A stretch of DNA of 64,000 bases. Source: Apostichopus japonicus (taxonomy: Eukaryota > Echinodermata > Holothuroidea > Aspidochirotida > Stichopodidae). The stretch spans positions 14,734,077-14,798,076 of the forward strand of contig NC_092582.1 of assembly GCF_037975245.1 (NCBI RefSeq), written 5' to 3'. Position numbers and translations under genes: made by a program. Positions 54,501 to 60,500 of the stretch are shown one piece after another. The notes below the pieces were generated by a model. It was not told the DNA's origin and did not search any database. It was given only the letters and a program-made list of their open reading frames with translations. Positions within the stretch are counted from its first letter, which is position 1. Every line of letters begins with the position of its first letter.

Positions 54501-57500
54501 TAGTATTTCAAATGAATTTCTTTTTTTGGTTTCCTAACCCTTGGGATTCTCTTTACTCTACATTACAGCACATCACTGTACATGAAACACAGTAAAACTG
54601 TACGATACTGTGTATACCAAACAACATTGTACCGCACTGCACAATATAGAAAGGCTCATTTTCAGTTTTTGGAAAGAAATTGTACAGAATTATATGTGTT
54701 TACATGGAACCCATATGAAGAAGATATATGGGTAGTTTTCCTGTTTGCATGTTTCCTGTTGGCATGTTTCCTGTTGGTATGGTTCTTGTTGGCATGGTTC
54801 CTGTTGGCACATTTCTACTGAGCTTAAGTGTGGAATAAAACTTCTGCCCTTCCCTATCAGTTACTTTGTGAATTTCTCTTTGTGATTATCTTTTTCAGCA
54901 TTGCACTGGTGCTATGGACTGTATGAGACAGTACCTCCAGGATGCTATTGAATACATTGGTGACCTGCACACATTAACCAAAGTAAAAGTGAGTAGATGG
55001 TTGCCTCTTCATTTATATCATCCATATTTCCATTTTTCATTAGATTTACTCAAGTTACAAGTTTGCTTCACCCAAGGGAGCAAACTTAAGTTTTTCATTT
55101 CCCCCCCCCCCCCCCTCCAAATAGGTCATAAAAGTGAGCGTGAAAGATGTTGACAGCATCAACCCCCAATTGTTATGTACAAAAGTTCAGTGGGCTAGGC
55201 AGGCGGGGCTAAGCTAAGTACCTCTGCCATGAAGGTATGGTAGGCTAGACCAGTGTGTTGATTTTTCATCCTAGACTTTGATCCGATGTGACGTTACCGC
55301 GATAAGCTGTACCATGGAGAAGAGTTCAGCTTCAAGCAAAATAAGCTGTTTGAAATTGTTGAAGCAGAATAATCCCTTACATGTTCACAAAATTCATATT
55401 ACCTCTTTTCACATAACCTCTTTTCATGTTACCTGGTAGGATTAAAGAAACTGGTTTTGTTGGGCAAGGGGCATCTCTGACCAGACCTGAAAAGACGTTG
55501 GGCAGGGGGGAGGACTATAGTCCCAGACTCCTAGGGTCAATTAGGGGACCCAGGTTAATGTTGTGGGTGGGTAATAGTAAGGATGGGACCAGGTCATGGT
55601 TTCCACCCACCAGTAAAAATTCTTACTACCCTGGGTAAATGTTCCATATATCTATGTAGACTTCAAAGGTGGGCCCGGCAACATAATTGTCGTGGTGGCA
55701 AAATCTGGCTGCCAATGCCCCCCATTCCAGTCTACAGCCACTAAAGCAAGCCCTGTCACCAATTTGGTAGCCACTAGTCCAATACTATCACAACAGACAG
55801 TTAATATTAAAGAAGTACAATTGAAGCAGTGAATGTTTAAAGTACACAGTGGATTAAAAGATATTCTTTTCTGACCTTCTCACCAGAATAATCTGAAGGG
55901 TGGCTCTCAGAACTTGAATGAAGATACTCTCGGGAGTCAGTTAAAGGCTGGAGTAGCTCAGATCATTGCGTTAGAGTTTACCCGGTGCAACCAGGCAGAG
56001 GGTACCAAGGCCATCCAGCGGTGTCTACCCTGGCTATACCATCCCCCAGCTGCTGTACAGATCGGGTATAGATCATTTATCAATTGTTCTCATAATTTAT
56101 TCTTTTCATTCAATATGTAGTATTTATAAAAAGTGATCTCCTATGTTGGCTGAAATCGAAGTCAATTCCCAGACGAGCCCATCAAAGAGGTTAAAGAATT
56201 TCTACTCTGAAAATCATGCGGTATAATTTTGATCCCTGCAGGCCTAAAGAGTTCATCGACTGTATCTCACACGTCCGCCTTCTCTCCTGGTTGCTACTGG
56301 GGTCCTTGACCCACACGGCCATCAGCCTCCAGTCCGGGGAGAGTGGGATCCTGTCCCAGCCGGTCCCACTGGACGCGGGCACCCACATTGCAGACCATGT
56401 ACAGGTCATTCTAGGTGGTTTTGCTGAGCAATCTAAGGCATCCGTGCTTCATATGTCATCTTTGTTTCATGCCTTCATCTTGTGCCAGGTTGGTATCATT
56501 TCCTTTTCTTTTCTTTATTGGTGGAAAAGTGATCACTTTTTCCAAACTGTTCACACCTTTTTGTGGTCTGTATTCCTCATAATATTGTAGTAGGTGTGTG
56601 TCTTCTTAAGTGATATGCAGGTGGGGTGAAGGGGTAGGTGGAGAGGGGTGAGAAGGTGGAACAAAAGTGACTAATATGCTTCTCATTACTAATTCACAGC
56701 GCATGTTTTGTTTAACATTAGGTTTTGAAGATAAATTTGTTTTCCAAAATTTGCCACATGCTTTTACAAATGTTTGGAATAACTGCTTCTAGCTTTATGG
56801 TACGGACTGGTTCCTGGATGAAAATTTCATATTTGAACTTCTCAGAAAATAAATCCTCTTTTCAGTGTATGTTAGCATGATAGCTCAATATCCACATTAG
56901 GAAACATAAAAGGTACCTCCATGCAACTCAGATATTTTATAGAAAATGAGAAAAAGGTGCAATTTTTTACTGTTTACAGCTCTGGACCATGTACTGTGAG
57001 CAGATAGCTTCCTAGATTCCTGCTGGCTCAGTATCCTGGACTTCTGGGGGAGGGTTACTCCTAAAGTATTATTACAGCTGCTGATATATTATAATAGTAC
57101 TGGCCTTCTGATATTCCTTTACAGCTTTGGACCATGTACTGTGAGCAGATAGCTTCCATAAATGCTGCTGGCAGTGAGCATCACAGCAGTGCAATGCTCA
57201 GTATCATGGACTTCTGGGGCAGGGTTACTCCCGGGGTATTACAGCTGCTCTCACATACTAAAGTGGTAAGTATCGTAATCTTTGTGAGCACCGCTGCAAA
57301 TAATTCTGTCAATTCAAATTAGGTATTTTCCTACATTTCATGGGTCCCAAAGGAATTTGTTTAGTGTGCAATACATCCATTGTTAAGTGAGCTTAATTTG
57401 TACTTTCGAAAGTTAGACTTATCTTTCTCTTCTCATTTCATCCTAGCTGTTTGATCCTTTGTCTGAATAGAGTGTTTAAATATTTAATTTTCTATACTAA

Positions 57501-60500
57501 TATTCATATTTTAATTTTATGTTTAAATGAACTTTTTTACTAATTCATCTTCAATTTTTGTAATGTCCTTTTTTGAATTTTTGATGTCCTTTTTATTAAT
57601 ATTTATATTTATACTGGAAATAAATACAATAAAATAAACTAAATTAAGAGTTTACAGGTACATGATGAATAATCGATTAGGGTGTCCAGTCACAGAGTTA
57701 CCTTCTCCACAGAAATGAAGTCACATCGGTTGTGATATTAGTTAGGCACCCCCAGTCAAAATGAAAAGATGCAGCAAGCTGCAAAATCTGTTGCAGTGAG
57801 GCTGAATGGAGATCAAACAATAGAGATTACATTCAGCAGATCAGCAGTGACTACTGTGTGGAACTGCACAGCAGAATAGATAACATTCTATGCAGCCTGG
57901 CTGCAGCCCCCTCAGCATGGTACTTTTGACATGGTGCCTTACCCTGCTGTTAATCATATTCAATCATTTATCCGATCTCAAAGACAATCCGTCTGAGTTG
58001 TTGCTATAATTAGAACTAAAATACTTTCTGCATTGTCCTCACAGCCTGAAAAAAAATGGAAAAACTGCTAACAAGGACGTTGTCAGTCCTGTATATTACA
58101 GACACCGTTCCCCCCCCCCCCCCTTTCTTTCTGGTTGGAAGAGCAAGACGACTCCCAAGTGTATAAAAGGGAGGCACATATACTTATGCTGGATAACAGG
58201 GGGAAAAAACTGTGTTCTTACAAAATTAACTTGGATATTTCTTTAACCCACATGGTGTTTACTTTAAATTACATGAAAAAATATTTTGTGAATTTTAAAT
58301 GATGATTTTCACTGTCAACGTTTTATAATACAGCTGGCAGACATGGTGAACCTTCATTTCTTGAGTCTAATGGAAGCACTGCAAGAATGCAACTCATCCG
58401 TTCTGGCTAAGGTCTGTACATTGACATTATATTAATTAAAAGCATTGTGTTATGAATTAATCCAGTAAGACAATGCATATTTTAGTCAGTGGAGTATAAA
58501 AGAGATGTTAAGTCATCCAATAATGAACATTTGTAGAAACAGAACCAAAAATGGTTGGTTATTTAATTGTTTAGAGCTGGGAAATGTTTTGGCTAGTAGT
58601 AATCTATGTCACTGGCGAGGAGACTAAATTGTAATGAAATGGAAGATGGACAGAGGTTCATATTTCTAAGTATATTTCTAAGTAATTAATTACACGATAC
58701 ATGTAATACAATACTATTTTGTCACACTGGACCACTGTATAGGAAAATCGAAAATAATTTCACAACAAACAACATTAGGGATGTGTGGACCGGCATGCGT
58801 TTGATGAGCGGTTATACTAACGGTAGCTCGAAGCATTGCTCATTACCAGAATACTCCCAAACCTACGCCAATCAACTGAACTCATTTTATAACCGGTTCG
58901 ATTGCCACGATTTCACGGATGAAATCGAACGTATTCTCAGAGTAACTTCCGGGGAGTCCGCGCCTTTCCTAACCATAACAGAGGATGATGTACTTCGAGA
59001 TTTCTCCCGGCTGAACGCATCAAAATCAGCTGGACCGGACAAACTCTCACCGCGAATTTTGAAACTATGTAACCATCAATTGTCATATATCTTCACTCAC
59101 ATTTTCAACTTGTGCTTTAGGACCCAGTGCATCCCTCGCCTATGGAAACAATCCTGTATTATTCCGGTGCCCAAAAAGTCAACTATCACCAGCATGAATG
59201 ATCTTCGTCCGGTGGCGCTCACTTCCGTAGCCATGAAATCATGTGAAAGATTTATATTGCAGTATATCAAAAGGCTAACTGTAAACCTAATGGATGATCA
59301 CCAGTTCGCATATAGGAAGGGACGCAACACTGACGATGCACTCCTGTTCACATTGGACACATTATACTCCCATCTCGAAGACTCTAAATCTGGTAAAGTC
59401 TCCGCTCGCATCATGTTCTTTGATTTTTCATCTGCTTTTAATACGATGCAACCTCATATTTTAGCTAACGTTTTACTTGGATCTGATGATGTGCCACATG
59501 CTTTGGTTCGATGGGTATTGGACTATCTCACTAACCGCTCACAATTTGTACGTATCGGTCGTGATGTTGTATCTGACATTATGGAATGTAGCACTGGAGC
59601 ACCACAGGGCACTGTGTTAGCACCATTCCTATTCACTCTGTATACCTCCGGAATACGCTCCACTGACCTCAGCTGTCCGCTCATCAAGTTCGCGGATGAC
59701 ACTGCTCTCGTTGGCCGGATTAAAAATGACGATGACCGGATCTACCGTGAACAAATTGCCAATTTTGTTGCTGAATGCGACAGGAATTATCTCCATCTTA
59801 ACGTCAGCAAGATGAAGGAACTCATTATAGACTTCCGGAGAGCGAACAAGATAGTGCCCGAACCTGTGGTCATTGACAGTAAGACAGTGGATAGGGTAAC
59901 TGAGTACAAATATTTGGGTGTAGTTATGGATGATCAGCTAAAGTGGGATGCACATGTTGAGTATGTTGCCAAACGTTTGAAACCACGAATGTATTGCTTG
60001 AGGAAATTAGTCTCTTTTGACGTGAACCAGAACATTTTATCCATTTTTTACAACTCTATTATTAGTAGTGTTTGGTCATACTGCATAACTTCCTGGGTTG
60101 GTAACATAAATAAGACATCCAAGAAAGTGTTAGATGATACTGTTATACGGGCAGGTAGGGCTGTTGGGAAACGCTTGCCAATGGTTGACGAGGTCTTTGA
60201 TAGTCGGGTTAATGATAAGCTTCATTCAGTTCTCAAGGATATCGATCACCCTCTCCACGCTCCATTAAATAATTGTATTATCCCTCGTAGTGGGAGGATG
60301 AGACCTCCGAAGGCTCATACTAATCGTTACCCCTCATCATTCATGGGACAAGCTGTTAGAATTTTTAATGCATCTTTTAATCGCTAATCTCTTGCCTTTG
60401 TCTTTCCTTCTTTCATTGGGTTCTTATCATATTTACCGTTTGTGATTTGTTTATACTTTTTATTCCTTGCCATTCTGTGAGCTTCGGCCCATCTGTTCCC

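Noticed and set aside
57540-57655. Possible retroelement 3' end (AATAAATACAATAAAATAAA)
   Set aside because: Only AT-rich sequence with polyadenylation-like strings; no coding remnant or target duplication found.
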